Assembly (NCBI GenBank): GCA_015183035.1
Contig: JACZZP010000026.1
Coordinates: 35,879-99,878, forward strand
Direction: 5' to 3'
DNA from: Meloidogyne chitwoodi
Taxonomy: Eukaryota > Nematoda > Chromadorea > Rhabditida > Meloidogynidae
DNA length: 64,000 nucleotides
Position numbers and translations under genes: made by a program. The notes beneath the pieces are model-generated. The model was not told the DNA's origin. It saw only the letters and a list, made by a program, of their open reading frames with translations, and did no database searches. How positions within the stretch are numbered: the first letter of the stretch is position 1; the number at the start of each line of letters is the position of its first letter. This document shows, piece after piece, positions 20,221 through 31,559 of this stretch.

Positions 20221-23200
20221 TTATTGCCCAAATATTTGTTTAATTTTTTCCAAATAAAAATTAATTAAAGTCTGATCCACTCGAAAAATAATTGATTTGA
20301 GCTGAAAAAAAAAAATTTTTTTTTATTAAACATTTTTTCTCCTCTAACCTTCTTTGCTTTTCCTTCCTTATTTTTTTCTATCCATTTTCGAACAGATTCT
20401 AAACCTATTTTGGCTGCTTCCATACGAGAATTTTCATCTGATCGAAGTGATAACATTTCAGGGAATGCCTAGATTATTAAAAAAAATTTTTTAAATTAAA
20501 AAAAATATTTTTTACAATTTTTTGCATTTCCAAATCCACAGCTAAATTTAATGTTCGCTTGTAGCACTCAGCTAGTTTTTCTTTATCTTCCTGGGTTTGA
20601 AGCACTACAGGGGGTACTGTATGGATGATTTCTAGAAGCAAATAAAAAAGTAATTTATATTTTTGTGTTTTTTGTTTTTTGTGTATTTTTGTGTTTTTAT
20701 GTTTTTTGATTTTTGTGTTTTTTTTATTTTTGTGTTTTGTATTTAAAATAAAAATACCAACTTTTAGCAAAATAATTAACTCCAATTTGAAAACTTTCAG
20801 TACTAAAAGCATCACCAACAGGTAACCCTCCCTTATCTTTTGCAATTTGTTTTAATTTTTTAGCTAAAATAGGACCAGCTGACTGAACAATTCTTTCACT
20901 AATACTTGAATCTTTTTTATTATTATAATTATCAAATGGAAGATTTTCTGCTTCTTCAATTAATTCTTTCCATTTTTGGTCATCATAAACCATTTGTTTC
21001 CATTGCTGGATTTCTTTAAAAAATTAAAAAAAATATATTTTTTAAAAATTACTTCTTTTAGCTTGCATAGCCCTTTCCTTTTGTTTCAAATTGTCTGAAG
21101 GTTCAACCATTTTAGCCAATTTATTTAAAGCTCTAAGCATTCTTTTTCTATCCAAACTACCCTCATCTTTTTTAATATCAACAACATTAAAGACTGATTT
21201 TGCACGTAAAATTTTAGGTATTGCTTCTTCTCCATTTAATGGATCTGTTAAATTAAATAATTTAATTTAAATAAAAGCACCGGTTCTTTTATTTTTTAAA
21301 TTTAAAAGAGAAAAAATATTTTTTATTTTACTTAATATGAAAAGTTTCAATTTAATTTTCACTTAAGTGATGTTGGGAAAACTACTCCTTCTCTATCTCT
21401 AATAAATTTTAAAAAATTTACCAAGAGAGAGGGATGGCCTTGTTGGATTTACAATAACATCAACTCTTGCTTCCAATATATCACCTCTTTCAGCTTTTAT
21501 TTTTAGATCAATCTGTAAAATTAACCATTAGAGTCTCATTGAGTTTTACTATATTAATGATTAACAATTGCATTAGTGATTTTTGATTTTTAAATATTTC
21601 AATTCCAGACTCTAATGTACCTGTTTGATGTTTTAAATTCTAATAGACGCACAGGGCTTCTATTTTCACCGATATTATGTGATGGACTTTTTGAGTGTTT
21701 TTTAAAAGTTCATGGACGTCTATTAGAATATTTATTGGGTATGTTGATTTAATAAAAACTTACATCTCTACCGTATCCATTCCTCTCCTTTTGTTTATCC
21801 CTTTCATTAAAATCATCATTATCTTCCTCTTCATTTTCATCAATTTCCTCAAATTGTATTTCCTCACTCCAATCATTTCTACCCTTCTTATTCCATTTAT
21901 TTTCATCTTCCCAATTTTCCTCATCAAATCTATCATTATTCTCAATATTTTTAGCCTCAGAAATTAATTTATTTCGAAGACGGGAATTTTTTATTTGACC
22001 AAGCTTGAAAAGAACTAAATTGTTATTACGTACTCTAGTGTCCTTTTCTCTTTCACTTGATTAAATAAATTAAATTTAATTTATATAAATGGCTTACGTA
22101 ATACAAATAGCATCAAATTCAAATTTTAGCATACCACGTCTTTTGAATAGCCTAGCTGTACAGCCTATCCTTCTAGCCTTTGAATCAATAAGCTATTTTA
22201 AAATTAATAAAAAAATTAATTTATAATTAATTTATAATTTTTTTAAATAATTTAGAAATATTTTATTACTCTATTTACCCTTATTTCTCACCTCAACGGG
22301 AATTCTGTAATTAGAGTCTTGTTGTACATAACAATTTTCTGTTCTCTTTTCACATTTTATATAACGTCGTAAAATTGCTTGAAAAAGACTTTCCATTCCA
22401 AATTGAAGATTTTGAATGATTCCATCATTTGGATTTGCTATTGGAATAGCTAAAGGTTTCATTTTGCTATAATCTTTGGTTGACAGTTGCTTGACTAGTT
22501 GATCATCCCATGACTTTAATATAAATATATGTGAATAGGTATATTATTATTAAATCAGAATTTTTAAAACCAGAATATCCATTAGGTAAAATACTAGTTT
22601 ATCTTTTGGTTTAAATTCTGATTTTTGAATTTAATTTCTGATTTTATAATTTTTTCTTCTGATTTATAAAAAATTATGGTTTCAGAATTCTGATTTACAA
22701 ATTTTATAATTCTGATTCTTTCAGGAACATTTTTTGATTTTTTATGATTTCTGATTTTAGAATTTAATTTCTGATTTTATAATGTTTTTTCTGATTTTTA
22801 AATAAATTCTGGTTTTAAAATTCTGATTTGATAATTTTATATTTCTGATTTTTTTATTTAAAAGTAATAAGTATTTCTCTCACCAATTGATAAAATGAAT
22901 TTCCTAGTTGTTGTCTTCTTAATAAATTTATTTGTTCCAAAGTTTTGCTCCAAATATTATTATTTTTATTTCTTTTTATATAATAATTTCCTTCATTATT
23001 ATTTTCTATTTTATTATTAAAAGTATATAAAAAAGGGCCAATAGAGTCTTTCCAAAATTTTGCCTTAGGCTCTTCTTTTATTTTTTCTTCTTTTTCATAT
23101 TCATTATCAAATAATCTTCCAAAACCATAATCTTCATCTTCTTCATTTTCTTCTTCAACTTCATCCCAATATTCGTCATTTTCACTCTTTGCTCTCCCAA

Positions 23201-23442
23201 AGGGGTAAATCTGTTTTTTCAATTATTTTAAACAGATTTATTTTGATATTTTTATAAAATAAAAGGCAATTTGTTTATCCCTTTGAGTCTACTTATAACA
23301 TTATTTAATTTTATATAATTAAATTTTAAATAAAAAATAAAATAAAGTTTACTTGAGGTTTACGCCAATAATCTCCTCCATATCCATAAGTCGCTATTAC
23401 GATTGAAAATAAATTTAAAATTAATATTTTGCTAAATAACAT
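20221..23442 (-). CDS. Secreted protein: diverged CAP/SCP-like region plus macrodomain
   Basis: Eleven exons, all keeping frame: 23442-23353, 23210-22884, 22513-22292, 22192-22098, 22055-21764, 21512-21422, 21244-21053, 21013-20762, 20631-20516, 20468-20349 and 20301-20221 (1878 bases, 625 aa). Residues 1-19 are a signal peptide (MLFSKILILNLFSIVIA). An acidic stretch follows. Residues ~115-280 weakly resemble a CAP domain: EQINLLRRQQLG, SWDDQLVKQL, then ARRIGCTARL and a hydrophobic CIT strand, without the usual His pair. A second acidic linker leads to a macrodomain (~343-625): AERGDILEARVDVIVNPT, an inserted helical segment of about 110 aa, LPVGDAFSTESFQIG, KKIIHTVPPVV, KLAECYKRTLNLA, QKIAFPEM and SIIFRVDQTLINFYLEK. 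The Gly-rich ligand loops are changed, so ADP-ribose handling may be lost or altered. The macrodomain call is firm; the CAP call is tentative. Confidence 0.75.
21638..21729. mobile_element. MITE-like hairpin, family B copy 1
   Basis: ATTCTAATAGACGCACAG at the left and GACGTCTATTAGAAT at the right are inverted copies. They flank about 60 bases of unrelated sequence, inside the intron joining the CAP-like half to the macrodomain half. A second copy lies at 26373-26446. Confidence 0.6.
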
Positions 23443-23598
23443 TTTTTTAGTCTTTAATATTTAAATATTCTAATAAAAAGGTAATTTTATTTAACAAAAT
23501 ATTTTTAATTAAAATTAGGATTAAAATTCAATTATATAATTATTAAATATTAAATAAAAAATAAAAATTCTGAGGGAAGGCTAAAAATACTTGTGGAT

Positions 23599-23637
23599 TG
23601 TCAAAGGGTTTTTTTGTCCCAAAAAAAACCCTTTGAC
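23599..23637. repeat. Short perfect hairpin upstream of the CAP/macrodomain gene
   Basis: GTCAAAGGGTTTTTTT and AAAAAAAACCCTTTGAC form a near-perfect stem with a loop of a few bases, about 150 bases 5' of the start codon. It could be a small insertion or a terminator-like RNA hairpin. Confidence 0.55.
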
Positions 23638-24555
23638 TACTTTCTCTCATTTATTTCTTCATATTATTGCGTAAATATATTCCTTTTTTATTTTAAATCA
23701 TCTGTGTAAACTTTTAAAAATCTTTATAAAAATGTGACGAAATTAAAGCAAAAAAATTTTTTGGAAAAATAGCCTATCAACACTTTTCCCTTTTTTTAAT
23801 AATATTTATACCTATATTTCTATTTAAAATTAAAATTCAAAAATTAAAGAATAAATTTATTTATTTATATTTTAATTTTATTTAAAAATTAAAAAAATAT
23901 TCAAATTTAATTTTATAAAAAAATTAAAAAATAAACATATTTTTTTGGTTTTTTTTGCTTTTATGACGCTAAAGAGAACATCTTTTATGCCTTAACTATT
24001 TTATAAAATACAACGATGATGATATTTTCTAAATAATTTATTGCCTATAAATTTTAATAATTTAAAATTACTATATATTTAGTTAACTTTCCTTTACATT
24101 TAGAATTTATTAAACAAAAAACAAACAACATAAACAATAAAAACATTCATAATTACAAACATTTCCAATAAACAAAACAAAAACGCATAAACATAAACAA
24201 ACTTGAATGATTGTTCCAAACATTACTAAAACAAAAACAATTGTATAAAACATTGTAAAACAGCTATCAAACAAACTACATAGTACATCTCCTATTTTAT
24301 TTTAATTGAAATAATGAACCTTCCATGACTCTTTCCTTCACTCTTTATATTATAAGTAGGTATTCTATTTTTTGACCATAACTTTTTTTATAAAAGAAAT
24401 AAATTATTTATTTAAATTGTATTTTGTAGAAAATTTAATTCTCTATCGAATGATACCAAAATATTTAAAAAATATTAATTTATTCAAGAGATATGGAGAA
24501 AAAACTAAAGTTGGTTGATTTGGACATTTTTTCAATTTTTTAATTAAAATTTTTT

Positions 24556-24938
24556 TTAATAATGTCTTCTTCCAGTTATTTTGTCTACTACACGTGTTAA
24601 CATTCCTCTTTTTTTATATCCACCATTGTAATAATTATTTCCATAACCTCCTCCCCTATAGTTGTGACGACGACCATAATGACTTCTCTGACTACTTGAA
24701 GAAGAAAAAGAGGAAGAACGCTTTTTCCATTTTTTGTAACGTTTTACACGCAAATTAAGGCTAAAATTAATAATATTTGATCTTTGAAATTTTTTGAAAT
24801 AATTTTATTTCTTTTTAAAAATTTTATCTAATAAAGAAAAATATTTTTTTATCACCTTTCCTCAGCAGAAGCTTGCCCATATAAAGTACAAATGCTCATT
24901 AATAAAATAATTAAAATAAATAAATAAATAAATTTCAT
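24556..24938 (-). CDS. Small basic secreted peptide (95 aa)
   Basis: Two exons, 24938-24856 and 24760-24556, join in frame (288 bases). The N terminus is a strong signal peptide (MKFIYLFILIILLMSICTLYG, cleavage probably after the following QASA). The mature part is rich in Arg, Lys, Ser, Gly and Tyr: RVKRYKKWKKR, a Ser run, RGGGYGNNYYNGGYKKRG, and a tail ending ITGRRHY. Several dibasic sites (KR, KKR, RR) could allow processing. It has no Cys. It lies between the secreted CAP/macrodomain gene and a chemoreceptor. Candidates are a Gly/Tyr-rich nematode peptide of the NLP/antimicrobial type or a secreted effector. No family match is claimed. Confidence 0.65.
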
Positions 24939-25366
24939 TTTTTAATTTAATAAAATAAAAGTCTTTAATTTTAAAAAATTAAATTTAAAAAATGAAAATA
25001 AATTTTTTTGACTTAAAAAAATAAAAAAAGAATTAAACTACTGATAAGAAATATTAATAAAAATTAATTTATTTATAAATTAATTAATTAATTTTTAAAA
25101 AAGAGAAATAAATAAATTAATCATTGCCTTATGATTCATTTTTTAAATTTTTTTATTTTTTATCAGTTTTAATTTTAAATGAATAAAAAAAATTAATTTT
25201 TATTGTTTAACGACAAAATGTCCAATCTGTGTGATCAAATGTCCATTGATTTAAATATTTTTTATTTAAATCCAAATAATTTTTATAACATTGAGGGTAT
25301 TAAAATCAATTAAAATTATCAATTTTCTTTAATATTTCTCAACAAATCTCTTTAAATTTTCATTTT

Positions 25367-27771
25367 TTAGTGTAAAGTAATATTATTTAGTTGACTAGGG
25401 GCAACTTTAACAGTAGAAGATAAATGTCCAGTTTTAGCCCCTCCAACAAAATTATTGGCTACATAACTTTGTTGTTGTGAAGGAACATATCCAAATATTG
25501 CAAAAAAATCATTTCTTATAGTTTTATTCATAAATAGGTAAATTAATGAGGGAAGTCCATGTGCTGTTACCCATAAGAAGGAAGCTGTGTAAATTATAAA
25601 TTCACTGATACGGAAGAACTAAGAATTAAAAATTAAATTTTATAAATTGTTCATTTTTGGTTGAAATTTGAAAAAAAATTGAAAAGAAATTTTTGGTGAA
25701 TTTTGAATTTTTTATTCTGTCATTTGTCTAAGAAAGTGAAAATTAGGGTGTGGAGGAGGTTTCGATATAAGCTTATAAAATATTCAAATGATAACCTAGA
25801 GCCATAAAATTTTGCTCGAATATCAAAAACAGTCTTAACTAACAATTCTAAAATTTTCAGAATTTTTTTATTAATAATTTCAAAATTTATTGTCAAAAAT
25901 AACGCAAAATTTCAAAAATTCTGACATTTTTGACCATAAATTCTGAAATAATGAACCTAAAATTCTGACATTTTGAGAAAAGTTGGCTAAGACTATTAGA
26001 AATATATAAACAAAATTTCAGCTCTATAGCTTCTCATTTAGCAATTTTATAAAATTTCAAGAGATGTTACTTCACTCCCCCTTAATTACCTGCATATAAA
26101 TATAAATAAGACCACAAGCAATATTTACAATAGAAATAGCCAAAACTTGAAGAAATGACTAAAGAAAAATAATAAAAAAAATATTTAAAATTATTTTAAG
26201 ACCATTTTTTGTGCAAGAGACGTTCCACTGCTACCACGTGTTGCTCTCATAAAGAATACAGTGGTAAAAAATATGTAAGAAATTGAAAGGCCAAATGTTA
26301 CTAGCCAATTGTGGAATGTTTGGACTGGATTATTATACTTTTAAAAAATTAATTTAAAAAATATTTTTAAATTTTCTTTCCAATAGACGCCCAATTCTTT
26401 TATTATTAAAACCCTCTCAATATGAGCGTCTATTAGAAAGAAATAAATTTAAAATTTTACCACAAGTCCAAAGTCATCAATATATCCAACTTAATTTAAT
26501 TTTTAAATTACAAAAAAAACCAAAAATAATTTTACCATGAGGATTAAAAAACCAAGCAAAATAAATACCAGAAAAAAGTATAGGTTTTGTATAAAAGAGA
26601 ACATATAACTGAAAATATTTCAAAATTTAAAATTCTTAAAAATATGTTAAAATATCAACATTTTAAATTAAAATAAATAAAAATATTTACCCCATAAATT
26701 AAAGGTGGTAACATCCATAACCAAGCCCTTTTTCCTTTATAAAGTCTTTCTCCCCAAATTGGACTTATTATTTCAACACAACGATTAACAGCTAAAATAA
26801 TATCTCCACTGCTTTCAATTACCCAAAAAACTTTAAAAAATAAATAATATTTTTATATTTTTTTATATTTACAAAATCCAAAACTTCCAGCCAAGTAGAT
26901 AAATGTAGGGTGAGAACAGAAGACTGCCCTGAAATAAAAATTTAAAAAAATCATAGTAATATAAGAATAATATCAAAACAAAATCAGAATAATATCAAAA
27001 CAAAATCAGAATAATATCAAAACAAAATCAGAATAATATCAAAACAAAATCAGAATAATATCAAAACAAAATCAGAATAATATCAAAACAAAATCAGAAT
27101 AATATCAAAACAAAATCAGAATAATATCAAAACAAAATCAGAATAATATCAAAACAAAATCAGAATAATATCAAAACAAAATCAGAATAATATCAAAACA
27201 AAATCAGAATAATATCAAAACAATATCAGAATAATATCAAAACAAAATCAGAATAATATCAAAACAAAATCAGAATAATATCAAAACAATATCAGAATAA
27301 TATCAAAACAATATCAGAATAATATAATTATTCTACAACTTACCCAGTAATAGCAAAATATCCATGAAATAGTGCACAGACAGGTAAACATATAACATCA
27401 ACAATTCCAATAAAAAGCATAAATTTATAACAAGCCTAAGTATTTAAATAATTATTTTTATAATAAAAAAATATATTGCCTGATCCAAATGTTTACTAAT
27501 TGAGTAAATACAGGGAATATAAAGAAGCTAAAAAAGGTAAACAATTTTCTAAAATAAAAATAAATAATATTTTTACCTCATATAAAATAAACATTATAAC
27601 AAAAAGAAGACCCCAAACTATTTAAAAAAATTAAAAAAATATTAAAAAAATATTTTAATTTAATTTTTTACCAATATCCTGTCTTTTCTCAATTGGAATT
27701 TGTTCTACTCTGTAACTACTACAATTATAAAGATTTTCGTATCCAGCAGGGTCAAATAAAAAAAGATCCAT
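25367..27771 (-). CDS. Nematode chemoreceptor, Srt-like 7TM GPCR
   Basis: About eleven exons from the ATG at 27771 (MDLFLFDPAGYENLYNCSSY) to the stop at 25367. The early part carries the Srt-type pattern: YNCSSYRVEQIP, then LLYIPCIYSISKHLDQACYK after TM1 and IVDVICLPVCALFHGYFAITG in TM2/3. Later pieces are SGDIILAVNRCVEIISPIWGE (TM3/4), FHNWLVTFGLSISYIFFTTVFF, a Cys-free C tail and final SQLNNITLH. It likely acts in the plasma membrane of sensory neurons. One intron carries a 22-bp tandem array (26958-27325) and another a hairpin element (26373-26446). Confidence 0.85.
26373..26446. mobile_element. MITE-like hairpin, family B copy 2
   Basis: TTTCTTTCCAATAGACGC at the left is the inverse of GCGTCTATTAGAAAGAAA at the right. 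The spacer is about 38 bases. It lies in an Srt intron and shares its AATAGACGC ends with 21638-21729. Confidence 0.65.
26958..27325. repeat. 22-bp tandem array in an Srt intron
   Basis: About seventeen copies of ATCAGAATAATATCAAAACA plus two more A's. The last copies replace AAAATC with ATATC, showing ordered variants at one end. Lies in a GPCR intron with no coding role. Confidence 0.95.
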
Positions 27772-28763
27772 TTTAATATTAAAAATAATTAAATTCTTGA
27801 ATGTTTTAAATATCTTTTTTTAATTACTGAATTTTTTGAATTTTATTACGTGAAAAAAAATATTTTTTTATGTTTTTAATTGACAATTAATTAAATTTAT
27901 ATTAAATTCTCCCTTGGGGAAATATTTTTTATGTTTCTAAAAATTATTAAAGCTTGTTCCACTTGGAAAAAATCTTTAGACACATCTATAGCTTTAAAAA
28001 ATGGTTAAAATTAATAAAATAAATTTAAAAAAATCAGAATTAATTTTATACTCAAATTTTATATTATTTTATTGGCTTTATTAAAGTACTAAAAATGATA
28101 TAATTTAAAAAAATTATTTTTTGTTTATTTATAATCCTTATTTTAATAGGAAGTAATAATTAATAATACATATATCCTTTTGTATTACCTTAATAATTTT
28201 ATTTTAATTTTGTCAGAATGTAGACAATAAAAAATATAAATGATTTAACACAAATAAAATAAAAAAAGTTAATAAATTGATACATTTTAGACAAAGGTAT
28301 TAAATTAAAAAAATTAATTAAAAAATAATATAAAAATTTGCAAAAATAAATTATTCAATAAACATAGGATTGTCTCGTCGTTGAAATCTTATAACACGTG
28401 TAGTCAAAATAACCGAAAGAAGACATTATTAAATTAAAAAATTGATAAAATGCCAAAATCAATCAACTTTAGTTTTTTCTCTATATCTCTTGAATAAATT
28501 GATATTTTTAAATATATATTGTTTGGGGAGTATGTGTTGATCTTTTTTATTAGTTTCGATCATTTGGGGTGGATTTACACCTTGACATTTTTATAAAGAA
28601 ATAGCCAATCCCTTTTTCTATTGATTCATATTAATGGCTGAAGAAAAGGAAAAAGCATATAAAAATATTTTTGTTCTAAACCACCAAATAAAAATGTTTT
28701 TCCATAAATTAAAATTAATTAATTAAAATAATCAAAAATTTAATAAATATTAAATTAATTAAA
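27772..28763. other. Intergenic region upstream of the Srt gene
   Basis: AT-rich with no gene found. It contains the second copy of the ~100-bp dispersed repeat (28525-28630). The Srt promoter must lie here. Confidence 0.5.
28525..28630. repeat. Dispersed ~100-bp repeat, copy 2
   Basis: Close match to 8505-8608, with the same order of blocks (GTTGATCTTTTTTATTAG, TTTCGATCATTTGG, ATTTTTATAAAGAAATAGCC). The hairpin arms are partly mismatched here. Confidence 0.6.
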
Positions 28764-28892
28764 ATGGAACAACAACAAAATAATAATAATAATAAAAAAA
28801 TAAAAAAACAATCAAAACCAATACCAATAGAATTACTTTTTAATTTATTTAAATCAACTAATATTTCTTTAATTGATTTAGAACAAATGTGG
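28764..28892 (+). CDS. Short F-box-like ORF (doubtful)
   Basis: The ATG at 28764 opens MEQQQNNNNNKKIKKQ, then PIPIELLFNLFKSTNISLID, which has the rhythm of an F-box N-terminal half. The frame stops after LEQMW, or could splice at the GT following ATGTG. Coding-like scraps follow near 29098-29165 and 29202-29322 (MDKTPTIKNNQILKYW), but I cannot find clean splice sites to join them. Hairpin elements interrupt the region. It is either a decayed F-box-like gene or chance. Confidence 0.25.
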
Positions 28893-28908
28893 TAATTAAA
28901 TTGAAAGA

Positions 28909-29074
28909 GACTCTCGTTATAAGGAGGGAACACATAATTTGGGTATATAAGAAAATAAAAGGACATATCTCCATTAACTTTTTAAAACCTTTTAAGTTTT
29001 ACTCATCAAAAAGAGAAATACTTTTAATTTAAGAAAATTCAGTTGGTCATTATCTGTCCTTATAACGGGAGTAA
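28909..29074. mobile_element. Inverted-repeat element, family D, largest copy
   Basis: Ends with GACTCTCGTTATAAGGAG on the left and its near-complement GTCCTTATAACGGGAGT on the right, about 165 bases in all. Two shorter relatives follow at 29420-29462 and 29484-29530. Confidence 0.6.
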
Positions 29075-29419
29075 ACTCTAAAATATTAAAAATGTAATAA
29101 ATTGAAAAATTTAATATTATTATCAAATGAAGATTTAAAAAATAAAAATATTATTATTATTAATTAAAAAAAAGTTTCAATTTAAGTTTAAATAAAATGG
29201 ACAAAACGCCAACAATAAAAAATAATCAAATTTTAAAATATTGGTATAATTATGTTAAAAATTTATTAACTTCTTCTGGTGTAGTTAACATAATTATGGG
29301 AGAAGATTTTAAAAAAATAAAAGTAAGGAATTATTTTTTAGATTATTAAATATAATATAATTTTAAATAATAAAATTCTGATATTAATAATAATAAAAAA
29401 TATAGTATTTAAATTTAAA

Positions 29420-29530
29420 TTCCCGTTATAATCATATACTTTAATGTGTCTTTATAACGAGATTTAATTTAAAAAAGAATCGAATCCCATTATAAGGGAA
29501 TTTAACAGATAAACTTGTAGATGTCCTTAT
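29420..29530. mobile_element. Two adjacent short family D inverted-repeat elements
   Basis: The first runs from TTCCCGTTATAATCATATAC to GTCTTTATAACGAGAT. The second runs from ATCCCATTATAAGGGAA to TGTCCTTATAACGAGAG. Both use the TTATAA core in opposite orientations at their ends, like the copy at 28909-29074. Confidence 0.55.
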
Positions 29531-29933
29531 AACGAGAGTTTAAATATCTTATTGAAATTTAAATAAATTGCTTGAGATTTAATTTTTAAATAAAAAAATA
29601 AGGGGAAATTTGAGATAAAAATATTATAATATTTTAATAATATTATCGTACACTGACCGTATATAGTGACATATCTTCTCCTAATTAAAAAAATATATAA
29701 GAAATAATTTTGGGAAAATTATTCATTCCCTCATTTCTCTTTAAATAAAAAAATAAACAGAAATAATCAATTTCTGGACTTTCTTAATTTAAATATTAAA
29801 ATAATAACTGACCAGGTAATTTTTTTAATACAAAAATGTAACTTTTTTAAATTTATTTTTGGTTATATATTTGTTTTTAATTTTTTAATTTTATTTAAAA
29901 AATCAAATCTTTTAATTTAAGGCGTTTTTCAAA

Positions 29934-31547
29934 ATGAGTAAAGAAGAACAATCCCGCAAGAGAAAAAGAACTGCTAAAGATATCGCCTTGGATTTGTACC
30001 TTAAGGTTAAAATTTAAATAAATTTTATTTAATTATAATTTTTAGGATCATGAGTTGGGTTACAAACAGTACCAGTTGGATCGGTCAAATCAGATCCTTG
30101 ATTCTCTTGTTAAAGACATAGAGGAAGGTAAAACAAAAGAACAAATGGAAGAGAATTTGCTTGATGCAAAGCAATTCAAGGAGGAACGTACCAAAAGAGC
30201 CATTAGACAGGCCAAGCACAAACGTATAGGTATTTATTTTTTAATCAAAATTTAATTTAAGACACACTTATTTAGGTTATTTTATAGTTTTGGTTAATTT
30301 TTTAATAATAGGTAATTTTTCGGTTTTCCATTTGTTTATAAAAACAAACGAGAGAAAATAAATAAGAAAGTGAACAAAAAATTTATCTGGTTTAACCGTG
30401 GGAAAAAGCAAAAGAAAAGACAAAATAAGATCACATTTCTCTTTTTATATATAGACCACATAGGAAAGTACAAAGGACAGAAAAGACCATATTTTAATAT
30501 TTTTTGATCTTTTTATTAAATTTTTATTATTAAAATATTAAATTATTTAGAGGCTGATTTGACTGACAAACAAAAAGTTAGAAAATCTGCAACTTCTGCA
30601 GGTAAAAATTATAAATATTATTAATTTGAGGGTAGACTTAACTGACCACTTTCTCTCAGACTTTAATTATTCATTAGACACAAAGAAGTCTATGTGGTCT
30701 GTAGAGAAAAATATATTAAAAATATACCCCTTTTCTTTATTAAACTAAATAATTTATTGTTAACAAAAAATATTTTAAATTTTTAGGGAAAAGTACGAAA
30801 AAAACTGGAACAAAAAAATCAGGACCGAGTACCTCAGGACCTAGTACATCAGGAACTAGTGCAACAGGGCCGAGTGCAACAGGACCTAGTACATCAGGAA
30901 CTCTTCCAAGTACATCAGGCGCTAAAATTATTAATATTAAATAGGAAGAATTGTTAATTTTAATTGAAAGACTCAACTAACCATAAATCTCTCTTCACGT
31001 TTTTCGTTAGACATGTAGAAAATGTCAAGTTAGAGAAGAGAAAAATATAAATAGGACAAAATATTTGCGTTCATTCCTTTGTGCTGTGTATATTTTTCTC
31101 GGAAATTTCCTAGTCCCATTTATTCGCAAATAACTATTTTCACTCAAAAGCAAATTGAAGATCAACTATTTTCTTGCGAATAAATGGGGTATGTGCTCAA
31201 ACACTAGAAAAGTTTCTTTTTCTCTATTGCTCGACATTTCGTCTCTAAGGCAAAAAAACTGCATTTCTTTTACACGAGCCAATGATTTTTTGCTGTTCGT
31301 GCAATTTCGTGGCACAAAATGTCGGGACACTCATATTTTTTCTACGTGTCTAAAGCGAATAACTTGTAGGAGATTTATGATCAGAAGAGGCTTTCTTTTA
31401 TATAACAAAAATAAGTTAAAAATTTTAATATTAATAATTTAATTAATAGAGAACTTCTTCTGTGAATTATGCGGTATGGGATTTGAGTTCAAGAGCATGC
31501 TTATAATACACATGCGTCATTTCAAACACCAAGAGAGTACTGATTGA
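29934..31547 (+). CDS. Lys/Glu-rich protein with C-terminal C2H2 zinc finger
   Basis: Exons read: 29934-30006 (MSKEEQSRKRKRTAKDIALD), about 30045-30229 (long charged helix with QYQLDRSNQILDSLVKDIEE), 30552-30601 (EADLTDKQKVRKSATSA), 30788-~30906 (Ser/Thr/Gly/Pro repeats of GPSTS type) and 31451-31547. The last exon encodes NFFCELCGMGFEFKSM followed by LIIHMRHFKHQ, a C2H2 finger (CX2C, then HX3-5H), and stops. A phase-1 donor at CTTCCA|A|GTACATC would link the repeat exon to the finger. Without that splice the repeat exon runs into a TAG at about 30943, giving a finger-less isoform. Probably nuclear RNA- or DNA-binding; orthology unresolved. Confidence 0.65.
31115..31188. repeat. Hairpin in an intron of the zinc-finger gene
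   Basis: CCCATTTATTCGCAA and TTGCGAATAAATGGG are exact inverse copies about 45 bases apart. They lie in the last intron, which also contains a chance open frame (31155-31442). Confidence 0.7.
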
Positions 31548-31559
31548 TTCGTTTCAATA

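Noticed and set aside
26958..27325. CRISPR array
   Set aside because: Units are contiguous with no unique spacers, and the host is eukaryotic.
31155..31442. Plus-strand open frame of 95 codons
   Set aside because: Lies within an intron of the zinc-finger gene, contains an inverted repeat at its start and has no recognisable motif.
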